64,000 nucleotides of DNA. Origin: PXAP01 sp964421595 (GTDB lineage: Bacteria; Bacteroidota; Bacteroidia; Bacteroidales; PUMT01). The first letter of the stretch is position 1; every line of letters begins with the position of its first letter. The translations under genes were made by a program, and so were the position numbers. Shown here piece by piece: positions 1 to 8,454 of this stretch. A model generated the notes under the pieces. That model made no database searches, had not been told where the DNA came from, and was given only the letters and a program-made list of their open reading frames with translations. The stretch lies in NCBI GenBank assembly GCA_964421595.1, contig CAYQXY010000019.1:24276-88275 (forward strand), written 5' to 3'.

Positions 1-871
1 CAGGCAACAGTTTGAGGTAAGCGCCAAAAATGGTGCCCCTTCTTGCCTCTCTCTGATTTTGTCCTGACAGCACCCTCTGAACAATATACTGGTCGGTGCA
101 CCAGTACCAGAAGCCTATTATTGCAGATCCCAGAATAACGCCAGTCCACGGAAATTCCGCATCCCTGTGAGAGCGCATCAGGCTCATCATAGAATCACCA
201 TGAACGGTAACATTGGCACTGGTAATTTCCATCAGTTCGCCCCAGCCCCCAAGCTCCCTTAGTCCGACAACCACAATAACTATTGAGCCCAGCAAAAGGA
301 CCGGCATCTGGATCACGGAAGTATAAAGAACCGCTTTCATTCCGCCGACTACAGTATATATTCCAGTCACAACAACCAGTCCGATTGCTCCGATCCAGAA
401 AAAATCTATCCCCATCCATTCATCAATGCCAAAAACTTCCTTAAAAACAATTCCTCCGGCATAGACGGTTACGGCCACCTTTGTCAGCACATAACTTACA
501 AGTGAAATTACTGACAGAAAATTCCGGGAAGCCGGGTTATAACGCCTTTCGAGAAATTCAGGCATGGTAAATACACGGCTTCTCGAGTAAAAGGGAACAA
601 ACACCCAGCCAAGGATAAGTATCATCCATCCGTGCATTTCCCAGTGTGCCATAGCCATTCCGCTTTCAGCACCGGCACCCGCCAATCCCACCAGATGTTC
701 AGAACCAATATTGGAAGCAAAAATAGAAGCCCCGATCACTAACCATCCTGCATTTCTTCCGGCAAGAAAATAATCGGCTGATGTCTCTTCTTTTTGTTTC
801 ATTACCCACCAAACCACCATAAACAAAAGAACAAAGAACGCACCCAGAACAATCCAGTCAATAGTTGTCAT
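1..871 (-). CDS. Sodium:solute symporter (SSS/SGLT-like), 5' part
   Basis: This is the N-terminal 290 residues of a Na+-coupled transporter; the 3' end lies outside the window. The ATG at 869-871 opens with MTTIDWIVLG, a first membrane helix, and then the family hallmark SADYFLAGRN followed by GWLVIGASIFASNIG. Further helices follow, along with the GGMKAVLYT-type segment seen in SGLT relatives. The family couples uptake of sugars, inositol, nucleosides or similar small solutes to sodium entry across the inner membrane. The substrate cannot be read from this part. It is transcribed leftwards, and its upstream region carries a family B repeat and a hairpin, so it is probably not co-transcribed with the glycogen operon. 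Confidence 0.9.
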   Translation of the reverse strand, partial: MTTIDWIVLGAFFVLLFMVVWWVMKQKEETSADYFLAGRNAGWLVIGASIFASNIGSEHLVGLAGAGAESGMAMAHWEMHGWMILILGWVFVPFYSRSRVFTMPEFLERRYNPASRNFLSVISLVSYVLTKVAVTVYAGGIVFKEVFGIDEWMGIDFFWIGAIGLVVVTGIYTVVGGMKAVLYTSVIQMPVLLLGSIVIVVVGLRELGGWGELMEITSANVTVHGDSMMSLMRSHRDAEFPWTGVILGSAIIGFWYWCTDQYIVQRVLSGQNQREARRGTIFGAYLKLLP

Positions 872-1016
872 TTATTGTAATTTAAGGATTATAATTAGTG
901 TATGTTTTACACCATAAATTTTTTATAAATCTAAGGCAATAATGGAAAAAATCAAAAAAATAGAGATTTTATTACAAAATAATTATCAAAATTATGGAGT
1001 TGGTTATAAGTATAAC

Positions 1017-1145
1017 CTTTAGCGGAGGGCACCTTGACTATTCACCCCCGGGAGGAGGTGGTTTTAAGTTCGCTTTCTGCTGTGCATCACTATTTTTTTA
1101 AGCGCACAAACCTTTCGGGCAAAGCTCAGCCAGGACATTACTATG
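1017..1145 (+). repeat. Dispersed intergenic repeat family B, copy 1
   Basis: Two blocks are shared with copy 3 at 48059-48235. The first is a GC-rich hairpin (1043-1060, core CCCCCGGGAGGAGG) preceded by GACTAT and followed by GGTTTTAA. The second, at 1103-1140, has core CTTTCGGGCAAAGC and ends GCCAGGACATTA. Copy 2 (42864-42900) shares only the hairpin side. The blocks lie in the same order and orientation in copies 1 and 3, which argues for a mobile or once-mobile intergenic element rather than chance. No open reading frame is conserved between copies. Confidence 0.7.
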
Positions 1146-1176
1146 ATAAGCTTATCCAATTCAATTTAAATTGAAA

Positions 1177-1211
1177 GATCCGGAATTATCTTCTAAAGAT
1201 ATATCCGGATC
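1177..1211 (-). terminator. Long hairpin downstream of the GT3/phosphorylase gene
   Basis: The arms GATCCGGA (1177-1184) and TCCGGATC (1204-1211) pair perfectly. The inner ATCTT/AAGAT also pairs around a CTA loop, giving about 14 of 16 paired positions. It lies about 60 bases past the minus-strand stop at 1272. The T-run on the minus strand after the stem is short, so it may be a weak terminator or an mRNA-stabilising 3' structure. Confidence 0.5.
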
Positions 1212-1271
1212 AGTCATTTTGTTGCCGGCATTTTTGTCAATACTATGCCGCTTGTGGAATAAAACAAAAGC

Positions 1272-4200
1272 CTATATCCAGCGCGCAAAACCCAGATCCT
1301 GGCGATGGGGCAATTCATGGTGTTTTGGAAAAACCCTTATTCCATAATGGAAAGCCCCTGCCCGGGTAGGATAGATCTGTATCCTGTAACGACTTACACT
1401 TCCTTTGGTTTCAATCAGCTTGAGTTCCTGAGCCTCTATCATGTCAACTGATCCGTTTTTGGGATGAATATCTACTACTACCTGTTCCACTCCTACCGAT
1501 GAAGGATCAAGGGTCTTGAGGTCAAGTACAATTTCTCCGGTATGTTCATGCCCCAGCATCAGGGCTGTTCCGGTTGCTTCAGGATATGTTATATCAACAA
1601 CCTCAATATTGTCCCACCCTCTGAACAACCGTCTTTTCCAGGCAGAGATCTGGCGTGCAAGCTCGAAATCATTATTTAACATCCTCTGTGAACGATGATG
1701 GAGTTTATTGTAAAAACGGTCTGTGTAGTCATGCAGCATCCTCCTCATTGTAAACATGGGAGCTATGTTGCTTATCGACTTTTTGACCGACTGAACCCAT
1801 TTCTCAGGAATGCCATCCTTGTTCCTGTCGTAAAACATGGGAGCTACCTCATCTTCCAGCAGACCGTAAATGGTATCGGCGTCAAGTTCATCCTGAAAGT
1901 CCTGATTATCGTAAACCCTCTCTTCCGGAAGAGCCCATCCTGCACCCTCCTGGTAACCTTCAACCCACCATCCGTCAAGGACACTGAAATTCAGTACCCC
2001 GTTCATCACAGCCTTCATTCCGCTGGTGCCGGAAGCCTCCAGTGGCCTGGTAGGAGTATTGAGCCAGACATCCACTCCCTGAACCAGAACTTTGGCCAGA
2101 TCCATATCATAATTCTGAAGGAATAGTATCTTGCCCGAAAACTCAGGTCGCTTGGATATGCTTACAATTTGCTTCATCACATCCTGTCCGGCCTTGTCAT
2201 TTGGATGGGCTTTTCCGGCAAATAAAAACTGAACCGGTCGGTCGGGATTATTAACTATACGTGACAGTCTGTCTACATCCCTGAAAAGCAGCTGAGCCCG
2301 TTTATAAGTTGCAAAACGGCGTGCAAAACCAATTGTGAGATGATCAGGATTCAACTTTTCGCGAAGGTTTATAAAGTATCCCGGACTCTCATGTTTTTTA
2401 AACCAGGTTTCCCTTGCCCGTTCCAGAATATGATCAACCATACGGTGCCTCAATAATTGCCTGATCCTCCAGATACCTGAACTGCCCGATTTTTTGACAG
2501 CCTCCCATGTTTCAGGTAAATGCTGGTTCCTTCGGTAATCTTTACCAAGTATTTCTTCATAATAATCTTTCCACTCGCCGGCGGTCCATGTATCATGATG
2601 CACCCCGTTTGTAACATAACCTATATGAAGTTCACCGGGCAGATATCCTTTCCATAAGTCATTAAAGATATCTCTGCTGACACTGCCATGGAGGCGGCTC
2701 ACCCCGTTTATCTCCTGCGACAGGTTAGCTGCAAGGAAGCTCATTGAAAATTTCTCATGAGGATCGTCGTGATGAATCTTTCCGAGATTCATGAACTCAG
2801 TCCACGTTATGCTCAGCCTGACAGGATAATGAGCAATATAGGTCCGCAGAAGACTCTCATCAAAAGAATCATGACCAGCAGGTACCGGTGTATGAGTGGT
2901 AAATAATGTCGAAGCCCTTACTACCTCAAGAGCCTGGGTAAATATAAGCTTATGCTCATTTACATACTGGTTAAGTCTTTCTATACCAATAAATGCAGCA
3001 TGGCCCTCATTACAATGATAGAGTTCGGGCTTGATTTTCATCTCCTTAAGTGCCCTTATTCCGCCAATACCAATAAGCATTTCCTGTTTAAACCTGTTTT
3101 CCCAGTCACCGCCATAAAGATGATGAGTTATACTCCTGTCCTGTTCCTGGTTATCATCTATATCAGTGTCAAGCAGGAACAAAGGTATGCGGCCTACATC
3201 GACCCTCCAGACACAAGCCCTGATGGTCCGGCCGGGGAAAGCTATGCTTATCTTAACATGTTCACCATTTTCGTAACGGACAACACGTAAAGGTGCCTGT
3301 GTAAAATCCGTAGCCTCGTAACTCGCTATCTGCTCGCCATTGGCCGCAAGTTGCTGGCGAAAATATCCGTATTTATACATTAAGCCAACTGCTACCATAT
3401 CATAATGAGAGTCGCTGGCCTCCTTAAGGTAATCGCCCGCCAGAACACCAAGACCTCCGCTGTATATCGGGAGACTGGTGTGGAGGCCGTATTCCATGCT
3501 GAAATATGCAATTTTAGGTCCTTTAGTTACAGGTTCATCCATGTAGGCGTGGAACCTGTCATTAACATCATCCAGTTTCTTTAGAAATGATTCATCCTTT
3601 TCAAGCTCCATCAGCCTGTTATAGCTTACTTTTTCGAGGAAGAGCAGCGGATTGCCACTTGTTTCCCTCCATAAAGCACTGTTGACAGAGCGAAAGACAT
3701 CAATTGCGTCTTCATTCCAGCTCCACCATAAATTTTTTGAAAGTTCATCGAGTGCGCATAATCTTGCCGGCATACTTTTCTGAACCTGAATTGATTTCCA
3801 TTTTGGTTCATGCACCTGACTGACCTTATAGACAGTAGGCACCTCTACAGGCTCATATACCGGCAACTCTTTAATTCTCGGCTCTGATTTTCTGAGGGCA
3901 ATATCAAATGCCTTATAATAATATTCAATAAGGTTCTGCCAGAGAGTAATTCTGGAAATATCCCTGGTATTTTGACGTACAAGCTCGATCTCCGATTTTT
4001 TCAATGCCGAGAAAGCAGCAAGTTTTTGTGCTATCTGCCCGACAATTTGCTGATGATTGTCTTCATCCCTTTCCAGCACCTCTACTGAGGAATTGTTTCC
4101 GGGGAAGTGTTCTTTTATCCAGATACCGTAACCGGTAAGATTTGATGTTATAGTCGGAACCCTGAATGCTATACTTTCCATCGGGGTGTAGCCCCATGGT

Positions 4201-5516
4201 TCATAATAGGATGGAAACACGGTTATGTCCATGCCGATAAGAAGGTCGTAATAGGGCATATTGTAAATCCCATCGTTCCCGTTCAGGTAGCAAGGTGAGA
4301 AAATCACCTTAACCATGTCGCCTGGCTCATTATTTATTCCTGCCTCCCTGAGACGACGGATAACCGGATCATAATCAATATCATGCAAAGAATGGGTAAG
4401 CAGCCTTTCTTCAGGTTCACCATCGGAAGGAATATTATTCAATGTATTGATCAGGTCTTTTCTGGGCCCGATAAGGTTGCCTGGTACCAGTATAAATGCT
4501 ACTATCTCTGTTTTTAATTTTCCGAATTTTTTCAGGGAAGCCAGGGAATCTATATATACATCCATTCCCTTGTTTTTCATTTCATACCTTCCACTGTGTG
4601 CAACAAACCTGACACCATCACTTACCGGGTGACCCAAAACTGCCTCGCTTACTTTTTTTAATTTTTCACGTGCCAGCTTCCTTCGTATTTCAAAATGCTC
4701 ATCCGGAGGTATAAAACTATCTTCAAATCCATTAGGGGTAACAATATCAACATCTTTACTTAGAAACTGGCTGCATTCCCTTGATGTCAGGTCGCTTACG
4801 GTAGTAAAGGCATCGGCATGTTCCGCGGCAAGCCTTTCAAGCGATTGTTTTGAAATAATATTAAACTCCCGGGCCTTGACATCCACATCAAATTTTTTAA
4901 AATCCCGATACAGGGGCTGATGATTCCCCGCAAGGGATCTTCCGATAACAGTTGCATGAGTTGTAAACATTGTCGTGACTCCCGGAGCCTTGTCCCTGAG
5001 GTAAAGAACTCCCGAACCGGTCATCCATTCATGAAAATGAGCAATTGCTCGCTCCGACGATCCGGTGTTGAACCTGAGAAAACTTTCAATGATCTTGCCT
5101 GCAGCGTAACCGAAAAGTACAGGTTCTACATAATCCCAGTGGCCGGAAATTGAATCAAGTTTGTATCGCTCCCAGAAATTTTTCAGTATCTCATCTTTAT
5201 GAGAAATAAAGGGGGTGAAATCAATTATTATCGCCAGGGGGTTTCCGCTCACATTCCACCTTCCGATACGCATACGCAGGCCTTCATCGGCCGCAAACTC
5301 CCTCCAGGCTACAAATAAACTCTTATCTTCTATAAATTCCGGGTTCTCTGTCTCACCCCTCCAGACATCGGGCCCTATAAGTATATAGTTACTGTTAAAC
5401 TTTTTCTGCAGCAAACCTGCCTTGGTGGAGATAACAGTATGAATGCCCCCGATTTTATTGCATACTTCCCAACTTACTTCGAACAAATAGTCCGGAGTCA
5501 TCAAATTATCTGACAT
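1272..5516 (-). CDS. GT3 glycogen synthase fused to alpha-glucan phosphorylase
   Basis: A 1414-residue two-enzyme protein. Residues 1 to about 560 form a GT3 synthase of the type known from eukaryotic glycogen synthase: LFEVSWEVCNKIGGIHTV at the start, SGRYEMKNKGMDV, and FPSYYEPWGYTPMES with the E-x7-E pair E439 and E447. A proline-rich linker follows, then from about 590 the N-terminal phosphorylase extension (LSKNLWWSWNEDA) and a GT35 phosphorylase domain. The pyridoxal phosphate motif EASGTSGMK places the cofactor lysine at K1168. GT3 extends glycogen from a sugar nucleotide; GT35 releases glucose 1-phosphate. It is the last gene of the glycogen operon, 116 bases after the GH57 gene. Both catalytic signatures look intact. 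Separate or fused synthase/phosphorylase genes are known in Bacteroidota, so the fusion is notable but not certainly new. Confidence 0.93.
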   Translation of the reverse strand: MSDNLMTPDYLFEVSWEVCNKIGGIHTVISTKAGLLQKKFNSNYILIGPDVWRGETENPEFIEDKSLFVAWREFAADEGLRMRIGRWNVSGNPLAIIIDFTPFISHKDEILKNFWERYKLDSISGHWDYVEPVLFGYAAGKIIESFLRFNTGSSERAIAHFHEWMTGSGVLYLRDKAPGVTTMFTTHATVIGRSLAGNHQPLYRDFKKFDVDVKAREFNIISKQSLERLAAEHADAFTTVSDLTSRECSQFLSKDVDIVTPNGFEDSFIPPDEHFEIRRKLAREKLKKVSEAVLGHPVSDGVRFVAHSGRYEMKNKGMDVYIDSLASLKKFGKLKTEIVAFILVPGNLIGPRKDLINTLNNIPSDGEPEERLLTHSLHDIDYDPVIRRLREAGINNEPGDMVKVIFSPCYLNGNDGIYNMPYYDLLIGMDITVFPSYYEPWGYTPMESIAFRVPTITSNLTGYGIWIKEHFPGNNSSVEVLERDEDNHQQIVGQIAQKLAAFSALKKSEIELVRQNTRDISRITLWQNLIEYYYKAFDIALRKSEPRIKELPVYEPVEVPTVYKVSQVHEPKWKSIQVQKSMPARLCALDELSKNLWWSWNEDAIDVFRSVNSALWRETSGNPLLFLEKVSYNRLMELEKDESFLKKLDDVNDRFHAYMDEPVTKGPKIAYFSMEYGLHTSLPIYSGGLGVLAGDYLKEASDSHYDMVAVGLMYKYGYFRQQLAANGEQIASYEATDFTQAPLRVVRYENGEHVKISIAFPGRTIRACVWRVDVGRIPLFLLDTDIDDNQEQDRSITHHLYGGDWENRFKQEMLIGIGGIRALKEMKIKPELYHCNEGHAAFIGIERLNQYVNEHKLIFTQALEVVRASTLFTTHTPVPAGHDSFDESLLRTYIAHYPVRLSITWTEFMNLGKIHHDDPHEKFSMSFLAANLSQEINGVSRLHGSVSRDIFNDLWKGYLPGELHIGYVTNGVHHDTWTAGEWKDYYEEILGKDYRRNQHLPETWEAVKKSGSSGIWRIRQLLRHRMVDHILERARETWFKKHESPGYFINLREKLNPDHLTIGFARRFATYKRAQLLFRDVDRLSRIVNNPDRPVQFLFAGKAHPNDKAGQDVMKQIVSISKRPEFSGKILFLQNYDMDLAKVLVQGVDVWLNTPTRPLEASGTSGMKAVMNGVLNFSVLDGWWVEGYQEGAGWALPEERVYDNQDFQDELDADTIYGLLEDEVAPMFYDRNKDGIPEKWVQSVKKSISNIAPMFTMRRMLHDYTDRFYNKLHHRSQRMLNNDFELARQISAWKRRLFRGWDNIEVVDITYPEATGTALMLGHEHTGEIVLDLKTLDPSSVGVEQVVVDIHPKNGSVDMIEAQELKLIETKGSVSRYRIQIYPTRAGAFHYGIRVFPKHHELPHRQDLGFARWI

Positions 5517-5632
5517 CTTATAATGAATTTTAAATTTAAAATAAATATGACGTATTGTTATAATCCGCGAATATAATCCTTAACGGAATAAAACAGTGTT
5601 TTGTTTATACTGATTTCTTAGTTCCGGGGTTA

Positions 5633-7147
5633 TCAGCCATTTTTTCCTGATCTGGCTGGTGATTTCCCGGGTGTTTTTTTTCCAGCCACCTTTTTTGATG
5701 CAGAACCTGCACCTTGTTTATTTGAAGCACCCGGCTTTTTGGACTTTTTCTCATCAACCGGCAAGTCTCCTCCCGATTTACCCTGAACTCTTTTAACACC
5801 TTTGGGAACCCCGTCATTCTCGCTATTTGTTCCCTCAACAGGCCCTACAACAGTTTTTTTCTTTTCTTTCAGCCTGGTTATCTCTTCCTGCAACACGGCA
5901 AGCTGTTCGTCCCGTTCCCTTATCGCCTTTTTCAACTGCGCGGTTTCCAGTTCGGTATTTCCAACCAGGTCATTGATCCGGCTGGTAAAATCGCTTAAAA
6001 CATTCATATAGTTAATGAATGCGTCATAAGGGGACTCATAGGGGTTAAAATATTTGTGCACCTCTCCGTCAGAGAAAAACTTGGTCGACATATAATAAAA
6101 ATGATCACTAACCTGCAAATAACGCCAGTCAGTTAGTATTTCATCATTATTGGTCTTTTTGACCATCTCGCGCAGACTGTATAGTTTTTTGAAGGCCTCG
6201 TTTTGCATGTCATTACCCAGCCAGGCAGAAAGATCCCTCTCCTCGTCGGCCCAGGAAATAGGGTAGGGAACATGTATTGCAGCAACCGGCTGAAGCCTTG
6301 CGGCTATTTCTGATGGTGTGGAAAAACTGAATTCCTTATTCCTTAAAACCAGTCCCGGTAAAGCCTTGAGAAATTCAAATATACCGGTCTCTGCCCATTG
6401 GTGTTCGCCAAATGTCTCATAATCCATGAAAAGATTAACTATCTCTTCTTTTTTATCCAGGTTTTTAAGCCATCCTACATACTTTTCGGCTGTTAAAGGC
6501 CATTCATTCCATCCCTGGTTAGAGAACCGGAAGGCAATGTCATCACTCAGCTTGTAATTTTTTAACAGCACCTTAAGCCTCGGGTTAATTGCATTGTAAT
6601 ATAAGTAATTCGGACTCTTCCACCCAAGAATGTGCTTTGCTCCTTCAGTCAGCATTGCCTTATAACCCATATCGGCCACCATTGCACCAATCTCATCTGA
6701 ATAAACAAGTTCTGTATTCCTGAAAACTTTAGGTTTTGAACCAAAGAGTGACTCTATTCGCAAACTATGCTCTGTAACCTGACTTTTGAACTCCTCCGTA
6801 TCGGCAAGCGAAACAAGTGAATGCGAATAAGTCTCGGCAAGAAATTCAACCTGTCCGGTGCCTGCAAGCCTTTTGAAACTCTCAAGTACTTCAGGAGCAT
6901 ACAACTCGAACTGATCAAGCGCAACCCCTGATATGGAGAAGGATACTTTGAACCGGTCACCATATTTCTCAATCAACTCAAAAATCGCCTGGTTGGCAGG
7001 AAGATAGCATTTACCGGCGACTTTCCTCATAATTGACTCATTGGAAAAATCATCATAATAATAATGTGATTCACCTATGTCAAAAAAGCGGTATCTCCTG
7101 AACCTGAAGGGTTGATGAACCTGAAAATATAAACATATTGTTTTCAT
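5633..7147 (-). CDS. GH57 alpha-amylase/glucanotransferase-like enzyme with basic tail
   Basis: A cytoplasmic glycoside hydrolase of family 57, with no signal peptide. The first conserved region is CLYFQVHQPFRFRRY near the start. The predicted nucleophile is E146 in FRNTELVYSDE, and the predicted acid/base is D242 in MDYETFGEHQ. Family members cut or transfer alpha-1,4-glucan chains. In this operon it probably trims or remodels glycogen or maltodextrins. After about residue 400 a coiled-coil stretch is followed by a Lys/Gly/Ser-rich tail of about 75 residues (KKTPGKSPARSGKNG at the end), which is not part of the catalytic fold and could bind a polyanion or partner. Its start lies 11 bases after the stop of the GT4 gene. 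Confidence 0.9.
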   Translation of the reverse strand: MKTICLYFQVHQPFRFRRYRFFDIGESHYYYDDFSNESIMRKVAGKCYLPANQAIFELIEKYGDRFKVSFSISGVALDQFELYAPEVLESFKRLAGTGQVEFLAETYSHSLVSLADTEEFKSQVTEHSLRIESLFGSKPKVFRNTELVYSDEIGAMVADMGYKAMLTEGAKHILGWKSPNYLYYNAINPRLKVLLKNYKLSDDIAFRFSNQGWNEWPLTAEKYVGWLKNLDKKEEIVNLFMDYETFGEHQWAETGIFEFLKALPGLVLRNKEFSFSTPSEIAARLQPVAAIHVPYPISWADEERDLSAWLGNDMQNEAFKKLYSLREMVKKTNNDEILTDWRYLQVSDHFYYMSTKFFSDGEVHKYFNPYESPYDAFINYMNVLSDFTSRINDLVGNTELETAQLKKAIRERDEQLAVLQEEITRLKEKKKTVVGPVEGTNSENDGVPKGVKRVQGKSGGDLPVDEKKSKKPGASNKQGAGSASKKVAGKKTPGKSPARSGKNG

Positions 7148-7158
7148 GTGGTAATTCT

Positions 7159-8451
7159 TTATTGTTGACTTAAAACCATGTCATAGACTTTTTTAACATG
7201 CAAGGCTGAGTTTTCCCATTTTAGGTTATCCACCTCTGTTTTTCCGTATTTTTTAAATGACTCGGATAGAGCGTCATAGTGGAGGATCCCATATATTGCA
7301 TCGGCCATGGCATCGATATCCCAGAAATCAATCTTGATTGCATGCCTTAGTATTTCTGACACACCTGATTGATGGGAAATGATTACAGGAACATTCGATT
7401 GCATTGCTTCAAGTGGTGAAATGCCGAATGGTTCGGAGACTGAGGGCATGACATAGAGATCACTTATGGCGAACATCTGATTGACATCCTGGCCTTTGAG
7501 AAAGCCGGTGAAATGAAATTTGTCAGTTATACCCAGGCTGGCGGCACGTCTGATCATTCTTGGGAACATATCTCCGCTGCCTGCCATAACAAAACGCACA
7601 TTGGGAGCTTTCTTAAGCACCTTGCTGGCAGCTTCAATAAAATATTCCGGACCTTTCTGGAGAGTTATACGTCCAAGGAAGGTGACAATTTTTTCCTTCA
7701 CCGGTTTGCGGAATTTAATGCCGTTATTTATTTCCAGTGGCTCAACAGCATTATAAACTGTTACTACCTTATCCGGATCAATGCCATATTTTTCAATAAC
7801 CGTGTTTCGGGTAAGGTTGCTCACAGCAATGATCTTATCGGCAATCTCCATGCCTCTTTTCTCGATCTCAAAAACCCCGGGATTAACGCTTCCTCCGCTC
7901 CTGTCAAAGTCGGTGGCATGCACATGTATGACAAGTGGCTTCCCTGAAACAGCTTTTGCTGCAATTCCCGCAGGATATGTAAGCCAGTCGTGTGCATGAA
8001 TGATATCAAATGAAATGTCATCGGCAATAACAGCAGCCACCAGGGAATAATTGGCAATTTCCTGAAAAAGATCGGGTCCGTAAGTCCCCGTGAAATTCAA
8101 CTTCCCAATCTGCTCGGTATTGAAGTAAACATTGGTTCCGGCTGTGGTTTCCTTATCGATCTTCTCATACTCTTCAGGCGACATGTATGGTACTATTCGC
8201 GAATGAACCTCAAGAAAAGTCATTTCTCTCAGGAATCCCTTCATTTCCACATGCTTTTTTCTTATAGGGAAATTTCCGGCTGCCAGAAGACGGATCGTGG
8301 ACTGGTCTTCGTCGCCCCACATTTTTGGTACAACAAATGTAACATCCAGTCCGGCAATATGCGACATCCCCCGGGTAAGTCCATAACAGGCCGTACCCAG
8401 ACCTCCGCTTATATGGGGCGGAAATTCCCAGCCAAACATTAAAACCCTCAT
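7159..8451 (-). CDS. GT4 glycogen-synthase-like glycosyltransferase
   Basis: A 430-residue GT-B enzyme. The N-terminal MFGWEFPPHISGGLGTACYG resembles the nucleotide-sugar/acceptor loop of bacterial and archaeal glycogen or starch synthases. HAHDWLTYPAG and VTFLGRITLQKGPEYF are typical GT4 segments, and VSEPFGISPLEAM carries the E-x7-E motif. It probably makes alpha-1,4-glucan from ADP- or UDP-glucose. It starts 3 bases after the debranching gene and ends 11 bases before the GH57 gene, so it is translationally packed in the operon. Together with the GT3 half of the downstream fusion it gives the operon two unrelated synthase folds. A different GT4 specificity, such as a maltosyl transfer, cannot be excluded. 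Confidence 0.88.
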   Translation of the reverse strand: MRVLMFGWEFPPHISGGLGTACYGLTRGMSHIAGLDVTFVVPKMWGDEDQSTIRLLAAGNFPIRKKHVEMKGFLREMTFLEVHSRIVPYMSPEEYEKIDKETTAGTNVYFNTEQIGKLNFTGTYGPDLFQEIANYSLVAAVIADDISFDIIHAHDWLTYPAGIAAKAVSGKPLVIHVHATDFDRSGGSVNPGVFEIEKRGMEIADKIIAVSNLTRNTVIEKYGIDPDKVVTVYNAVEPLEINNGIKFRKPVKEKIVTFLGRITLQKGPEYFIEAASKVLKKAPNVRFVMAGSGDMFPRMIRRAASLGITDKFHFTGFLKGQDVNQMFAISDLYVMPSVSEPFGISPLEAMQSNVPVIISHQSGVSEILRHAIKIDFWDIDAMADAIYGILHYDALSESFKKYGKTEVDNLKWENSALHVKKVYDMVLSQQ

Positions 8452-8454
8452 AGG

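Larger units (their letters stand above)
872..1271. other. Intergenic region with repeat B1 and a hairpin
   Basis: This 400-base spacer lies between the stop of the GT3/phosphorylase gene and the start of the symporter, both on the minus strand. It contains one copy of dispersed repeat family B (1017-1145) and a long hairpin (1177-1211), both listed separately. I see no convincing coding sequence. The AT-rich stretch 890-1010 just upstream of the symporter is where its promoter should lie, but I do not see a clean TAnnTTTG box there. Confidence 0.6.
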
